DNA from: Angiostrongylus vasorum
Taxonomy: Eukaryota; Nematoda; Chromadorea; Rhabditida; Metastrongylidae
DNA: 64,000 bases
NCBI GenBank assembly: GCA_018806985.1
Contig: JADANN010000350.1
Location: 186,001 to 250,000, forward strand
Reading direction: 5' to 3'
Position 1 is the stretch's first letter; the number at the start of each line of letters is the position of its first letter. The notes below the pieces were generated by a model. That model saw only the letters and a list, made by a program, of their open reading frames with translations, had not been told where the DNA came from and did no database searches. This document shows, in pieces, positions 35,720 through 47,245 of the stretch. Both the position numbers and the translations under genes were made by a program.

Positions 35720-36420
35720 TGCCTTCTTAACCAGTTCGATAACCCTAATCCACTTCCTATTACATCTACTTGGTGCAGAGGGACTTCAAGACGAATGTAA
35801 AACAAAAAAGAAAAATCCATTTACTTAGTCTGAGTTTGAGCAAATGTTTTTCCGTTGACTTCCTACAGCAAGTTCATAACGAAAGAAGCAAGAAATATTC
35901 CGCTGGGGAAGGACATGGTATTACATAATCAGTAGTTCCTTTTTCTTACAATCATGTTTGCTTTCTTGTATGCCGATGTCTGATCTTTCCACATTAGTTA
36001 GGGCATTGAGCAGCAGTAGTTGTTAATGTTTAATTTTTTTATAACAGTGAAGTTTTATTAAGCCGTTGTATTATGAGTGGCAGTTATTCACATCGGTTAA
36101 CTTTTTCTCCGTCACAGTTTTTCCACGATCTTCCGAATAGTGTGGACGGAAAGATTGCGAGACAGTGATGTCAATGTTTTTTTACGTCTATACAGTAGTG
36201 TTTTAGAAAGACAAAATTCCCAGACTGTAATGTTGCTGTCTGGTTCATGAATGGACCTTTGTATGGTAAGTTAGACGTCAACTGTTTGCAATCTGGGCTT
36301 CTCCCCGGCACTTCAGCTATGACCGTGGAATCTGAAACGGTAGATGACGGTTCTGACGTATTTTAGGATAAAAACTTATGCCACGAACACAGAGAAAGGA
36401 TCAAGGAGCTTTTCTAATCA
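35720..36420 (+). repeat. Family E repeat copy 3
   Basis: Aligns with 8,440-9,323 and 16,350-17,060 (TAACCCTAATCCACTTCC, GCAAATGTTTTTCCG, TGCCGATGTCTGATCTTTCC, GCGAGACAGTGATGTCAATG, TTAGACGTCAACTG). It has no SINE at the position occupied in the palindrome arms. Confidence 0.6.
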
Positions 36421-36864
36421 CATGCGCATTTTCACAGTGATGTCAAAACTTTTCTGAGGTTTATGTTGAGTTTCGCTGCACTTATTAGGCCAAAGATGTA
36501 GAAAGCTGGACTGGGACTCAATTCGACTTGATATGGCGATAACGGTTAACTGGCTCCCTATAAGATGCAACTGATATGGACACTCGACACGAACCAGAAC
36601 ACAATTCATTGAAATAGATACTTGCCACATTCGCTGAAAATTTTAAGAAACACCACCGCCTCGCATGATGGAGGCGCCTTTCACTGCCTAACAATGTTTC
36701 AAATCCGACATTCCTTTAATCTTGGTATTAGCTATCAATATACAATCTTCCTTTGGTAAACCTCACGCGAGATTGATAAATAAGTTTTATTCGGCGTTGC
36801 AGCAAGTCTACAAAACCGCCAAATTGACGTACTTGATAACTCATTTTATTTTTCGCTTTTAAAA

Positions 36865-37118
36865 AAAAGAATGAACTCTCGGCGTTGATCAATCACTAAG
36901 GGATACGTCATGCATTTGACTTCATTCTGGCCTTTACAATGAATGGCTCATGGTGGCCTACCGATGTGTCGAGCAATTGCTGCTATCCTTCCAGGCAAGT
37001 ATGATACCAACTTGCAAACCTCGGAAGTATGGAAGATTTGGTGGGCCATGGGCGCTGGGTTCGATTCCACGCGTGCGTCGCAGTGGTGTCTCCAACCACT
37101 GCGCCACACGCGCCCTTT
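36865..37118 (-). mobile_element. SINE family A copy 5
   Basis: On the minus strand GCGTGTGGCGCAGTGGTTGG (box A-like) and GTGGAATCGAACCC (box B-like). The end is AATGAAGTCAAATGCATGAC and TGATCAACGCCG. It is among the best heads of the family. Confidence 0.85.
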
Positions 37119-37129
37119 TCGCTCTAGTT

Positions 37130-38050
37130 AACCAGAAATTCTCAGCGTTTTCACAGAATAGTTCTTTGAAAACACTAATAGATCAGCCTAACTAGGGTGT
37201 GATTTACACTGGTGATGCTGCCTTCGCTTTTTCAGATCCTCGGTGTAGCACCAAGTAAGCAGGCAACTATAGATGCTTCTGTATTTCTGATAATCCCTTC
37301 CAATGAGTGCATATTTCTGGCGTGGCATGTCTTTCTCGAGCTGTCGAACGAAGCGCGAAAATGAGTTTTAACTTGTAGCGATTCCATGATTGCCTGGGTT
37401 CGGGACTGTTTATATGTCTCCTCGTAAGTTGGTTAATAACATTTTTCGCTCAACTGAACATATGGTGGGCGACCATTCGAATGGAAGGATTACAAAGCAC
37501 ATCATCGTATGACGCTGTTTTGTTCACTTTCGCACAATTCAATGTTGCAATAACTCTACTCACTTCCGCTAAGCGGTAGTTCTTAATCAAAATGAGATGA
37601 ATAAAAGCTGATCAAGGGACTCGTTCTTTTCGGCAATGACCGAAATAGGGACCATCGTTGCCATGTCGCTAGGTCTTCGTGAAGGAGAACTCACTATGGA
37701 CCAGGCTTTGGAAACTAAAGCGTTTTCGAACGCTCCTCCTTTAAAAAGTACTCTTGTTATCAGCTAACACTTTTCTCCACAGTCACTTTCGTAAAAATTC
37801 TACCGTTGGTGTGGATAACGTTGATATCCTCCACTCGGGAAACCATAATTCTCCTATGAATTCTGTCTTGTAAATGTGCACGAACAATACCAAAGTCCGA
37901 GGGTTTGAGTATCTTAGCGTAGATTGAATCAATATTTAACATTCGATGTAAGGCTTCCAGCAGGTTTTTCACTCTTTGTTTATCGTCAGAGGACGCACTC
38001 CTGTTCATGAGATTTCTGGAGTCAGAGTGCTCTTGTTGACCTTCGAACAA
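37130..38050 (-). pseudogene. Paralogue of the 25.3-26.6 kb fragment
   Basis: Aligns with 25,500-26,580. The frame 38,050-37,760 reads RVKNLLEALHRMLNIDSIYA and KILKPSDFGIVRAHLQ, corresponding to the ALYRWLHNSVCSKILKTSEF segment of the other copy. It is possibly BEL/Pao-derived (see that entry). No intact domain. Confidence 0.3.
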
Positions 38051-38219
38051 CTCGAGTTATCATAGTGCTAACGCGAAGATATTGAACAAGCCTATTAAGT
38101 CGTCGGCGATGTTAAGAATAACTCAGAAAGTTCAACTTCCTGTAAAGCTCAGCATAAATAATCTGATATGTATATACATTTATATATGTATATATATAGT
38201 TATTATGAACTACTTTTTC

Positions 38220-38340
38220 TTTAGCTGACGCGAGATTGGTATAGATGTTCCCACTGCTATTGTTATTGTTGTTCGATGGCTATTGTTTCGGTTATTTCGC
38301 CTTCTTCAGAGCCTGGACGTATTAAATTAGACAAAGCTCT
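38220..38340 (-). mobile_element. PLE 3' tail fragment
   Basis: On the minus strand: CCAGG, CTCTGAAGA, AGGCGAAATAACC, GAAAC, AATAGCC, an AACAATAAC run and CCAATCTCGCGTCAGC. It is a short tail-only piece. The returning stem I strand AGCC pairs perfectly with GGCT, but the cleavage-site GTC is changed. Confidence 0.6.
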
Positions 38341-38490
38341 CCTCTTGATACATACAGGGAATAAAAGTGCAATGGTAATGATTTTGAAGTGAATACATAC
38401 GCCCAGAACTCCATAGGCATTCTCGAAAAAATTTCAAAAAGTTCAACGATGAAGTGGGACGAATGCTTTACTAACACGCGTGCTAAAAGC

Positions 38491-38880
38491 ATAAAGGATA
38501 GAGCTCTCGGCGTTGATCAATCTCTGAGAGATGCGTCATGCATCCGACTTCATTAAGCATTGTTAGAGTTGACTGAATGCATATCTGGCTTTTACAATGA
38601 CTCGCGGTAGTCTGATGTATTGGGGTCAGCACTGCTATCCTCCAAGACAAGTCTGGTACCAGTTTTCTCGACCTGGGAGGAATGGAGGGCTTGGTGGGCC
38701 AGAGCGCTGGTATCGATCCTATGTTTATTACAGGACGCCTCCGAACACTTCTCCAAGCGCCCTTGTCACACGTGATATGGTACTATATTTCGGAATTGTT
38801 TTTTGACACAGATTACTATGGGTGGGTCTCACTCATCATTCCATGAGAACAGCATTATTTCATGAGTACATGTAATCTTA
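38491..38880 (-). mobile_element. SINE family A copy 6 with a 5' leader
   Basis: The SINE body (38,491-38,763) is joined to a leader of about 115-140 bases on its head side. The same leader precedes the plus-strand copy at 56,559-56,805 (blocks near TACATGTA, AGCGAGACCCACC-like and GATATGGT). A SINE subfamily with an extra upstream module is suggested. Confidence 0.6.
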
Positions 38881-39229
38881 AATATTTAATTATTTCTTCT
38901 TCGAACTGCTTCTCAGAGAAAGATTGCAATGACTGTAAATGTGGCTACACAATATTAGATTCTTACTTCTTTCGTCTTACGGTAATCCTGCTGGATCAAG
39001 CGAAAACAGCACTGCACTCGAATGACTGGACTATTCCCTTCAACTGCTTTCCCTCCATCAATGATGACTTGAATAACGTGTGATCGGCACAAAAAACAGA
39101 AGCAATACTAATCATCGGCAGCAGATCAACATCCATAGATGCTCCATTCAATCGGTGCTCCATCCACTTCACTGGACTACACACGATGCGACAACAAACA
39201 ACGACATGGCGATGACGACCCTTCCCAAT

Positions 39230-39925
39230 GTCTTTATCACCTTCATCTTCGGTTAACCGCCTTTAAGACCGTCTGTGTGAAAAAACAGAACTGCATAATT
39301 TGCACTTACGGCAGGGACGGTGACTGAGTTAGTTCAGGTACCGCATACCTAATTTCTTGTAGTATTTGCGGCGATGAATATATTGGCGAAACAGGCAGAC
39401 TTTAATGTATCCGAATAAAAGAACACCTAGATGGCAAACGAAAAGCAAGACAAAGCACGCCACTAGGAGCGCATAGGATGCAAAAGCAGAGCGGAGACAA
39501 TTTTGATATAAATGTTGCTATCCTCGCACAGGATTCCCAAAACACAAACGCGCAAACATCTCGAGGCTTTTAGATAAGTGCCAAGAATCCGAGAGTGAAT
39601 AGCAGGGAAGAGTGCCCTGAGGTAATACGTGATCCAGCCCCCTTATCTCAGAACTGTTTTTTGATGAGTGGTGGTGCAGTCATCAACCATTTGACGACTC
39701 TAACCTGCTGTTCTTTCTCGGTGGGAGGCTGGTAAAAAACGGTGGGTTTTTCGAGAAGCTGCTGATCGTGTAATTATCGTCCAAATTTTCACATTTCTGG
39801 TTTGTGCTTTTGAAGTATTTGACCCAGTAAATGGCATACCAGTGTACGCTTCCAGGCTCTGAAGAAGACGATAATGCCGAAACGTCAGCTACCTTTTGTG
39901 TCATGTGTTCTCCTTGTAGGGAAGT
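39230..39925 (+). pseudogene. Penelope-like element, GIY-YIG domain and 3' end
   Basis: The plus-strand translation in shifting frames gives YLISC-type then ICGDEYIGETGRL (GIY-YIG core, near 39,365), KEHLDGKRKARQSTPLGAHR (near 39,421), then QGRVP and a 3' end. Stops break it. The 3' end contains a hammerhead-like motif at 39,855-39,890. Confidence 0.75.
39855..39890 (+). ncRNA. Hammerhead-ribozyme-like motif in PLE 3' end
   Basis: GGCT, CTGAAGA, a short hairpin (AGACGATAATGCC), GAAACGTC, AGCT. The flanks GGCT and AGCT can pair over four bases (one G-U), and all core residues of a hammerhead (CTGANGA, GAAA, GTC) are present. ACGT after GAA is self-complementary, so stem III could form between two molecules. 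Confidence 0.65.
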
Positions 39926-40689
39926 AAACGTGTGCTGAAGAACAACCTCGCGGTTGCTGAAAAAGAAAAAAGAAGGCGAGATATTTACAATCCAATGCCG
40001 ACATTAACAGAAAGTCGAACCTGGGAAATGAAATGCGAAGTATTTTTTTTGAGCACCGTCGCTTCTCGGCAATAGAGAAAACAGCATATGAGGGTTTTTG
40101 CTATGAATGTGTTAATCCCAAAAAAGAAATTTCAACGAAGGATTGTACGCATGAAGGGGCAAACAGGGAGATCCAAATAAAACCTGAGGATGTGGAGATT
40201 TATAAGAGGAACCATTACGTTAGCCAGGTGTTCAACAATGATTTGGCTAAGATAGTCACGTGCCGTCATCCTCGTTGCTGACAAGAGCATCTTTTCGTGT
40301 TACCACAGAATGTTTTATTAGTTCACTTCTCAATCGCCTATTTCCATACTTAAATATCAGTTTTAGCATGTTTTGAAAAAGCAGGATCTCAAGAGAGAAG
40401 TATCTCAAGCATCATTATTTTGCGAAATTTTATCGTTATGGACTTCTTTTGTTATAGATCATGGGTGGCAATCGTTCCGAAACGTCATTTTCTGTGTACT
40501 ACTGCAAATGAAAGATTTTTTCGGCGACGTAAAAGTCTACGGTTGTGATTTAGCTAAAAAATTTTCCGCGCTAGATGTCCACATGCTATTAGAAACGAAA
40601 AACAAAAGATCAACTATGCAGTGTCGTTTTCTTGTTCAGCAATTGCGAGGTTGTTATTCAGCACACGTTTACTGCCTTACAAGAAGAAC

Positions 40690-41125
40690 ACATGCAACAC
40701 AACGCTAGCTGACGTTTCGGCAGTATCGCTTTCTTCAGAGCCTGGATGGTCACAATGATATGTAATTTACTGGGTCCGAACGCTTAAACAGTACAAACGG
40801 AAAGTTGGAAATCTGAACGATAATTAAGCGATCACCGGCTATCTCGAAAAAACCCATCGCTTTTTTCACCTGTGTTCCACCGAGGAAAAACATCCGGTTA
40901 GAGTCGCACATGGTTGATGAGTGCACCACCACACACCAAAAATCAGTTCTAGGCTACGGGACTAGATCAGGTGTTGTCTCTGGGCATTCTTCCCTGCTAT
41001 TCAATCTAGGGTTCTTGGCACTTATCCAGTAAGTCTCAAGAATTTTAAGTGGTTGAAGTTTTGCCATCCCTTGCGAGGTCAGCGACTTTTGTATCAAAAT
41101 AGCTTCCGCTATGCTTTATTCTTTA
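40690..41125 (-). pseudogene. Penelope-like element, 3' end
   Basis: Minus strand. It matches the 3' part of the element at 17,985-18,720: CTTTTGTATCAAAATAGC, GGGCATTCTTCCCTGCTATTC, ATCACGTGG-like and the motif at 40,707-40,742. The coding part is broken by stops. Confidence 0.65.
40707..40742 (-). ncRNA. Hammerhead-ribozyme-like motif in PLE 3' end
   Basis: On the minus strand GGCT, CTGAAGA, hairpin AAGCGATACTGCC, GAAACGTC, AGCT. The core is complete, with four-base stem I pairing. Confidence 0.65.
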
Positions 41126-42025
41126 CGTTCAAATTTGATAAAAATACTCTCCTCCTTTCCTCAATTTTATCCAAAAAACTCGTGAAAGAATGAGTATTAG
41201 AATGAAACAGTGAAGGATTGAGAACATGTAGTCGTGCCATGATATCGTACGAAAATTGAATTACCGAAGCTAATCGGTTAAAGGTGGTATGCAATCACAC
41301 CAGATTTGGTTCGTTTCCGCACCTCGAGTTGGTCTTTTTCTCACCCTTCCCTTCAATATCTGGGAAGTTGGTGACAAACTTTACTGTAAGGGCAAAATTA
41401 CTGACTCCGTTTATTGCTAGGAAAACGCAGGTCGTTTTACGTGGCAAATAATTACTAAACCATTTTTTGGGTTACTTCACAAGCTAGCTGAACAACCGAA
41501 GAAGGCACTTTTCTAGGATCTTTGATGAAATCATATGCGTAATGCATAGAGGCATTGATGAACGCTGGACACTTAATCCTTTACCGTTACGGAAAGAAAT
41601 GTCTGAAAAACTTTAGCGGCTGTATGAAGACATGTGTGTTGCATACCTGTTGTATAACACTGGTTGGATGATGTTGAGAAAGACTGTGTCCCCTATACTC
41701 TCTTCTTCCATATTTCTCACCACCCATTCCTCACCATTCTTCCCCTTTCCTCGTCCTTCATTATTGTCATGGCGTTACAAAGAAACTTTCGAAGGTATAC
41801 ACTCTGATGTTCATGGGCGCCAATTTCACAACGATGGTTTCTGTATCAGCAGTACAAAAGTGATGAAAAAAATAAAAATGAAAAACATTCGATCTTCTCA
41901 TGACGTTGCAGCATGGTCAATTTTCTCATTGGGGAACAGCTGACTAGGCATTTTCCAATGATTTCATCATAAAAGGATTAAGCGTACCGGACTTGTCTGG
42001 AAAAAAAACCACTCTTGGCAATTTC
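41125..42025. other. No gene seen
   Basis: Plus-strand frame 41,632-41,943 (103 codons) has no domain. The stretch 41,985-42,025 begins to match the SINE-like and repeat sequence to its right. Confidence 0.3.
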
Positions 42026-42955
42026 TTTCAAGCTCATGTTTTGAACTCTCAGCATTAACAGAAACAGAGGATGACATCTTGAAACAAGAAAATTAGCAGA
42101 AATATGGAGAACAAGCGCCATGTTAAAAAATTTCTTCGTAGCAGAAGATATGATTGGACCACTGGATTTCATTAAATACCCACACACACAGATACTTAGT
42201 AGAACATGTGGCCGAGCTTCCTACCTAATCAGATGTTGTATAGTCGCAGATTTCACTCCGGATTTTTTCATTTCACTAAGAAACACATTGGAAATTAATA
42301 AAGTCTCTGCTACTCATCAAATAAGCTTTTTCCGCGAAGCTTGATGAAAAAGTGAATTTAAAGTAAACCATGCGAGGAGATGGCCCGCTGAGGAAGACCT
42401 GGTTCGACACCAAGGGTAGCTGCCGCATCGAGACGAGTAACAAGCGTGGTCCATCGGCTCGGATCATCGGCTCTGATGAAGACAACAATAGTGATTGAAA
42501 TTTGAATCACTAGAATACATAAATGTTGTGAAATGGTAGGCTTAGGCAGTCTGCACAATTATAGTGAAAATCACCTAAGCTATGTAAAGTCAAAATCTTT
42601 ATTAATGAGCCGATGATCACCACGGTTATAACGGAGGTCAAAGGATTTGCACTGCTCTTGCTGAAACAGACACTGCAGTAGTCAATGAGAAGACGAAATG
42701 TGAAGGGCTTGTATCAATACTATATACTAGGCGTTTATTTATGTGAATTACTAAAAAAACACCGATCTGAGCCGTGTTTTATATGCGCTCTCAGCATTCA
42801 CCCGGCAACAGGTTTGATTTGTGAAGCAAAAATCGGCACTTAACTCATGTTGCAGTTGTGAATACGTTGCCCTACCGGAAAGGGTTAATGACGAGTTTTG
42901 ATCCCCGTCGCAAAACCTGCGATCCAGACTTTTGCAAATATCTCAGCATCATCCT
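42025..42955 (+). repeat. Dispersed repeat related to 6,230-7,220
   Basis: Matches 6,230-7,220 across the outer boundary of the left palindrome arm (CTCAGCATTAACAGAA, ATCACTAGAATACATAAA, GAGCCGATGATCACCACGG). It ends in a family D piece (TTTTGCAAATATCTCAGCATC). It is an independent copy showing that the palindrome cut through a longer repeat. Confidence 0.6.
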
Positions 42956-43594
42956 ACTGTTGACGTAATTATTGTCGTCAATGCTGTTATATCAGACGTT
43001 ATTCCTCAATCTACAGAAATCAACGCTCTTTGGAAAGTATTCGCCCAAGTTCATTAGTGTTTGTCTTTGACAATTACAATTTCTATCTCAGAAAGAGTAG
43101 CCCAAATTTCAGGACTTCAGTTTTAAGCGTGGTAACAATCCTCCCATCTACAACGACTCTAATTAACTTTGTTGATATGTGGCACAGTTATGCCGACTGG
43201 CTTGGTTCGCTCCGTCAGTACACTTTGGGTACATATATTCCATTTTCGAACATTGTTGTTTCCACAACATTCAGATGATCGCCTCTGTGGTCTGAAAATA
43301 AATCGCAAAAAGAAAAGTGATGCGGAACTAATACTAAGACATTATCCACAGATGTAGGACTATGCCGAAATAGGGTGGGCTACCGTGATTGGAAAGTGTT
43401 ACGCAGTTAGTTCTCGACAATGTACCACAAAACAGTGACATATTTGCATAAAGCATAACATCCACACACAAGGGTCACGCCATCCTTGCACGTAGCAAAT
43501 CGAATTCCCACAAAGCTAGCCATGGTAGGAATGCCCAGCGCTGCCCTTGAGTTCTCGAGAAGCTCATTATTTATTATTTTATGCGACCCGCCCT

Positions 43595-43945
43595 CTCATC
43601 TATTGTGTAGATCTTAGCAAATCTCACATTTGTTTCGCTTTCCCGCATTCGTCGTCCACTATGATCTTCCAACTTCTACGTGTGGCTTCTAAAGCTGCTT
43701 AAATATTTTCATTTTATCTTGTATATCGTAGAATGCTTGTCGAGTCAATTTTCACTGGAGTTTTGAGACAGCCGAATTAGAGGGTTCCCAGTTGGATTGC
43801 AGAGACTAGTTTTTTTCGAGGACGAAAGGCGGAACCCCTGACCTCGGGAGGGTGAGATGCTTGGTGAGCTGGAAGCGAGATTGAACCAGAACCGTGCTTG
43901 TGATGACCGGCATCATACCAGTGTCCTATCAGCTACATTAGAGTC
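43595..43945 (-). mobile_element. SINE family B copy 5
   Basis: On the minus strand GATGCCGGTCATCACAAGC, CTGGTTCAATCTCGC (box B-like), CAATCCAACTGGGAACC, GCCACACGTAGAAG. Near full length; the 3' end is near 43,600. Confidence 0.65.
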
Positions 43946-44051
43946 ACATTACTTCAAAAAATTTCTTACCTTTTTGGTCTATTGGCAAAAACGCGACAAA
44001 AATCGTGGACATTCGAGGCGATATTAAGCACTCGCACGGGTCTAAACTGCA

Positions 44052-44294
44052 CTATGCCAGCCGAGGCATTTCTCTGCATTGCTTGAAATTCGTTGACTTA
44101 GTACGACATCGCATTGAAAGCGTAAGGAAAGTGCTGTGAGGAAACAGCTCCTCGCCCAGGAGTTCAACTAAAACGATGCGAACATGCTGGTTCACCGTTA
44201 TTGACCCTTCACGAAAACTCTCAACAGGGCCGATAAATCCACAGCCTGACGGTGGTTTCGGTTTTTCGAACACCGACACAGGCAAATCTGACAT
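44052..44294 (-). other. Unrecognised 80-codon frame
   Basis: Reads MSDLPVSVFEKPKPPSGCGF then GPVESFREGSITVNQHVRIV. The composition looks more protein-like than most frames here, but I do not recognise it, and neither a partner exon nor a paralogous frame in K-V is clear. It could be an exon of the minus-strand gene remnant in block K, or chance. Confidence 0.2.
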
Positions 44295-44689
44295 TATTAC
44301 ATTGCCATTCGAAGAATTCTCTCTAGTGTATTCAAATTGAGGAAAATCTTCAGTGCTTCACTTTGTACTTCGATCACTACCCTAGTACATGCATATTGTT
44401 AAAGAAATGTTTTTCCCGTAGAAGACTCAATTCGATTGCTGTGCTGGCGCTAGTAAACATTTCTTCAAAATCCGATGTCTAAACTATTGTATGCTAGATA
44501 GCAATTCTGTGAACTGAGTAATGAGTTGTGCTGTCATTTACTAGTGAAGATGTTCGAATAGCAGTGAATGGACGGCTGCGCATTTTTTTCTACTACGATC
44601 GAGCAATATTTGTTTTAAAGCGTTGTTTTTAGGTTTAGTTAAGAGGTAAGAATTTTTCGACTTTTTTAAAACCTAAGACCAATGGATAA

Positions 44690-44972
44690 AAAAGGATAAA
44701 AGTCTCTGCGTTGAGCAATCTCTGAGGGATGCGACATGCACTCGACTTCATTAAGGCTCGTTGGAGATGACTGAACGCATATGTGGTCTTTACAATGACC
44801 CCCTGCTGGCCTGCCCACGTATCGACACAGTACTGCTATTCTCCCACACAAATCTGCTGCCAATTTGAAGGCCCCGAAGTAATTGAAGGCTTGGTGGACC
44901 AAGGGTGCAGGAATCGATCCCATCTTTATTGCAGGGGCTCCTCCGACCACTGCACCACACGTGCCCGATCAT
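44690..44972 (-). mobile_element. SINE family A copy 7
   Basis: On the minus strand GCACGTGTGGTGCAGTGGTC (box A TGGTGCAGTGG) and GGGATCGATTCC (box B GATCGATTC, an exact consensus match). The end is AATGAAGTCGAGTGCATGTC, then a run of A and GGATAA. Confidence 0.85.
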
Positions 44973-45315
44973 GACGAGTTAAGGATTCCTAAGTATCTTG
45001 GAAAAGCAGCAGAACCGCAAAAACGTTTCCCATGCTAAAATCACTGGCGTGCAAGCGCTTGGTACTAAAGTCGTTGTTCCCTTGTGAAAGATCAGCTGAA
45101 AAAAAAATTGTTCTCGCTTGAAATTACAGTAATTGTCTAGATTTTTAATAGGCGAAAATGAGTAGTCTTATAAACATAGCGAGGCTTCTATCTTTCTGAT
45201 TTCGCTGCTAGCAGCCGTCTTGACAATGAGGTGGTGTGGAATGATAACACTAGATCAAGGTAATGAGTAGAGGATCATCATCCCTCGTGAACAACACACA
45301 GGTGGCGTAACGCAA

Positions 45316-45351
45316 TGCTCTGAGGTAGACGAAGTCGCCGAAACGTCGGCC
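45316..45351 (+). ncRNA. Degenerate hammerhead-like motif
   Basis: TGCT, CTGAGGT, hairpin AGACGAAGTCGCC, GAAACGTC, GGCC. The last base of the first core box is T instead of A, so activity is doubtful. Confidence 0.4.
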
Positions 45352-45395
45352 ATTGTTGTGCAAAGAAAGCAACAAAAAATGAGGACAAACACAAC

Positions 45396-45570
45396 GATGC
45401 TGAGATGTTCGCAAAAATTAGACCCCGGGGGAGATCGAAACACTCTTTCAACCTTCGAGGGCTCGCGCATTTACACATTGCGCCACGGAGGCTCCTGGTC
45501 TGGCTTCTCCCAACTAGTTTTCTATCTACCTGTGCCATCAGTAATAACCCGTCAACGGGGTTGATTGGTT
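45396..45570 (-). repeat. Family D repeat, copy with clear tRNA-like boxes
   Basis: On the minus strand CCGTGGCGCAATGTG (box A-like TGGCGCAATGTG) and GTGTTTCGATCTCCC (box B-like), spaced like a tRNA promoter. This copy is the best argument that family D carries a tRNA-derived head. Confidence 0.55.
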
Positions 45571-46744
45571 GAAAAGGGACATCTATAACAACCTCGCGTC
45601 AGCTAAAGAAAGAGCACTTTCGTGAGAGCGTATATAAAGATATATTGAGTACAGGGTTGTTTTTCCTTGTTTCTAGTTTTAAATAACAAGTCATAAACCT
45701 TTGTCTAAGTAAACGTGCCTGACATTTCACAGCCACTGAAAAGCTATCGTAATCCGAGCCTGTTGACACAAAATTTTTCAAATAAGTCAATATATTCACG
45801 GTGAAAAAGATTTTTTAGAGCTAATAGTACAAAGGAAAAAACGAATTCCTAGGAAAATATATTCAGCAAAATTTATTTAATGTCTAAGTCACCATAACCG
45901 GCATTGCCGTGCCTGTGGCCATGGCCATGCTTTCCATAGCTAACATACTTGCACAGGTTCCTGGCATTACCACGGCTTCGTAGTGAGCTAACTTATCTGT
46001 ATCGGATCTGCACGGTAGGCTCACAATTCTTATATTTTATGTATTTTTTTCGCGTTTTCTAGTTCGGTGCAGAGAGCGAATCTGTGTTTTTGTAGATTTC
46101 GTCTGTCTTTCAGTGCTAATAGATTTTGTGCCTTGGCAAATATCGATTGAAACACTTTCATATAGTCTTTAAATTTGCAATGAAGTCCGTTCTTGAGTTC
46201 TTTAATCTCTTTTGAACTGCAAAGTTGTAGCGTTGACCTCTCAGATGCAGTATTCACAATCATTTCGGATCAGCTCAATGTTCAGATCATATATCAGATG
46301 CTAGATTGCCAGCTGTTTGCTGTTCACAAACGACCAGATATGAATTGTTACCTTTTAACTTTTAACATCAGCTTAGCAGTGCAAATACATGCATTTCCAG
46401 GGCATTTAGAAAGAGCTGCGTTGTATTAAATGTCGTTACGAAAATTGTTTCATGTTAGAAATGTGGAGATGACTTGGCTGTAAGAGGAGTGTTCTAAAAT
46501 CGTTTGTTTCTCTGCAATTTTTTGCGTTTGTTTCAAAATGATTTTTCAAAAAAGCGTTTTTTTGAGTGATGTTTACATCGGCTTTACGAAATATCATTGA
46601 TGGTATTGTTATTATTCATTAGCTTTACTTAAGGGCGTCCCTGTTGAGCGCGAATAGAGTTTTTAGTAGATTCCTTCAACAGTGTAAGGCGCTTGCTCCA
46701 CCTCATTGGGCCTACTAAGGATACAGTCACTCTGTACGCGAGAA

Positions 46745-47185
46745 ATTGCCATCAAACGTATGGGGATGTCTCACGTCGTCTAGGGGGTAAGGGCAAACTA
46801 CGCATGTTTAGTGTTTCACATAGACGATCATACATTCGGTTACGAACTAGCTGACGACGTAGAGTATTCAGTGGTATTTCAATTGTCGCTACCGATTCCT
46901 CTAGATCTGCCCTTCTTAAGCACCGCTTTATCGCTACACTTATTTGATCGTTAATGAAGGGCAAGATAAACCGAATTATGTTTCGGCCAAACTCTTCGTT
47001 TTGGGGCGTCGCTCTCCTTTCTAAACTTATCTCGTGGGGTTACTATTTCGTGGCCATTAGAGATGGCTATTTCCCGAGCCATGTTGTGCGATTCTTACTT
47101 TGGCTCTCTACTTGTGCACACATAGGTGGCATCTCGTAACATGTTTTTCCACTAGTACCCTCTTTGTGTGTGAACGGTGGGAAGA
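46745..47185 (-). pseudogene. Penelope-like element fragment, left arm of head-to-head pair
   Basis: Minus strand. It reads FINDQISVAIKRCLRRADLE and SVATIEIPLNTLRRQLVRNR, the C-terminal end of a PLE reverse transcriptase (thumb) before the GIY-YIG domain. It is the mirror of 47,214-47,560 and truncated at about 46,745. Confidence 0.7.
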
Positions 47186-47245
47186 AAGGAAATGGAACAA
47201 AGACGTACGATGATCTTCTTCCCACCCTTCACACACAAAGAGGGC
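47158..47245. repeat. Hairpin at the junction of two PLEs
   Basis: CCCTCTTTGTGTGTGAA and GGTGGGAAGAA at the left return as TTCTTCCCACC and TTCACACACAAAGAGGG at the right, around a unique loop of about 30 bases. The two PLE fragments diverge from this point. Confidence 0.85.

Larger units (their letters stand above)
45300..45612 (+). mobile_element. PLE 3' tail interrupted by a family D repeat
   Basis: A hammerhead-like stretch at 45,316-45,351 is followed by a diverged family D repeat (45,396-45,570), then the tail ACAACCTCGCGTCAGCTAAAG. It is a PLE tail inside the intron of the secreted-protein pseudogene, itself hit by a SINE-like repeat. Confidence 0.6.
45158..46400 (+). pseudogene. Small secreted protein, pseudogene copy II
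   Basis: Three relics in order. The exon 1 relic (45,158-45,255) has a one-base deletion in the signal peptide and ends AGATCAAGGTAATGAG like K-V. The exon 2 relic (about 45,886-45,990) has GCCTGTGGCCATGGCC and CAGGTTCCTGGCATTAC. The exon 3 relic (about 46,150-46,400) has ACCTCTCAGATGCAGTATTC. The first intron received a PLE tail and a family D repeat. No exon 4 or 5 is seen. Not functional. Confidence 0.65.
43380..46440 (+). repeat. Duplicated block K, copy II
   Basis: Aligned pieces with K-V include CGAATTCCCACAAAGCTAGC near 43,500 (compare 58,980), GAAGAAATGTTTACTAGCGC on the minus strand near 44,460 (compare 58,180), and the secreted-protein exons at 45.2-46.4 kb. It is interrupted by a family B SINE, a family A SINE, a PLE tail and a family D copy. 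Confidence 0.5.
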
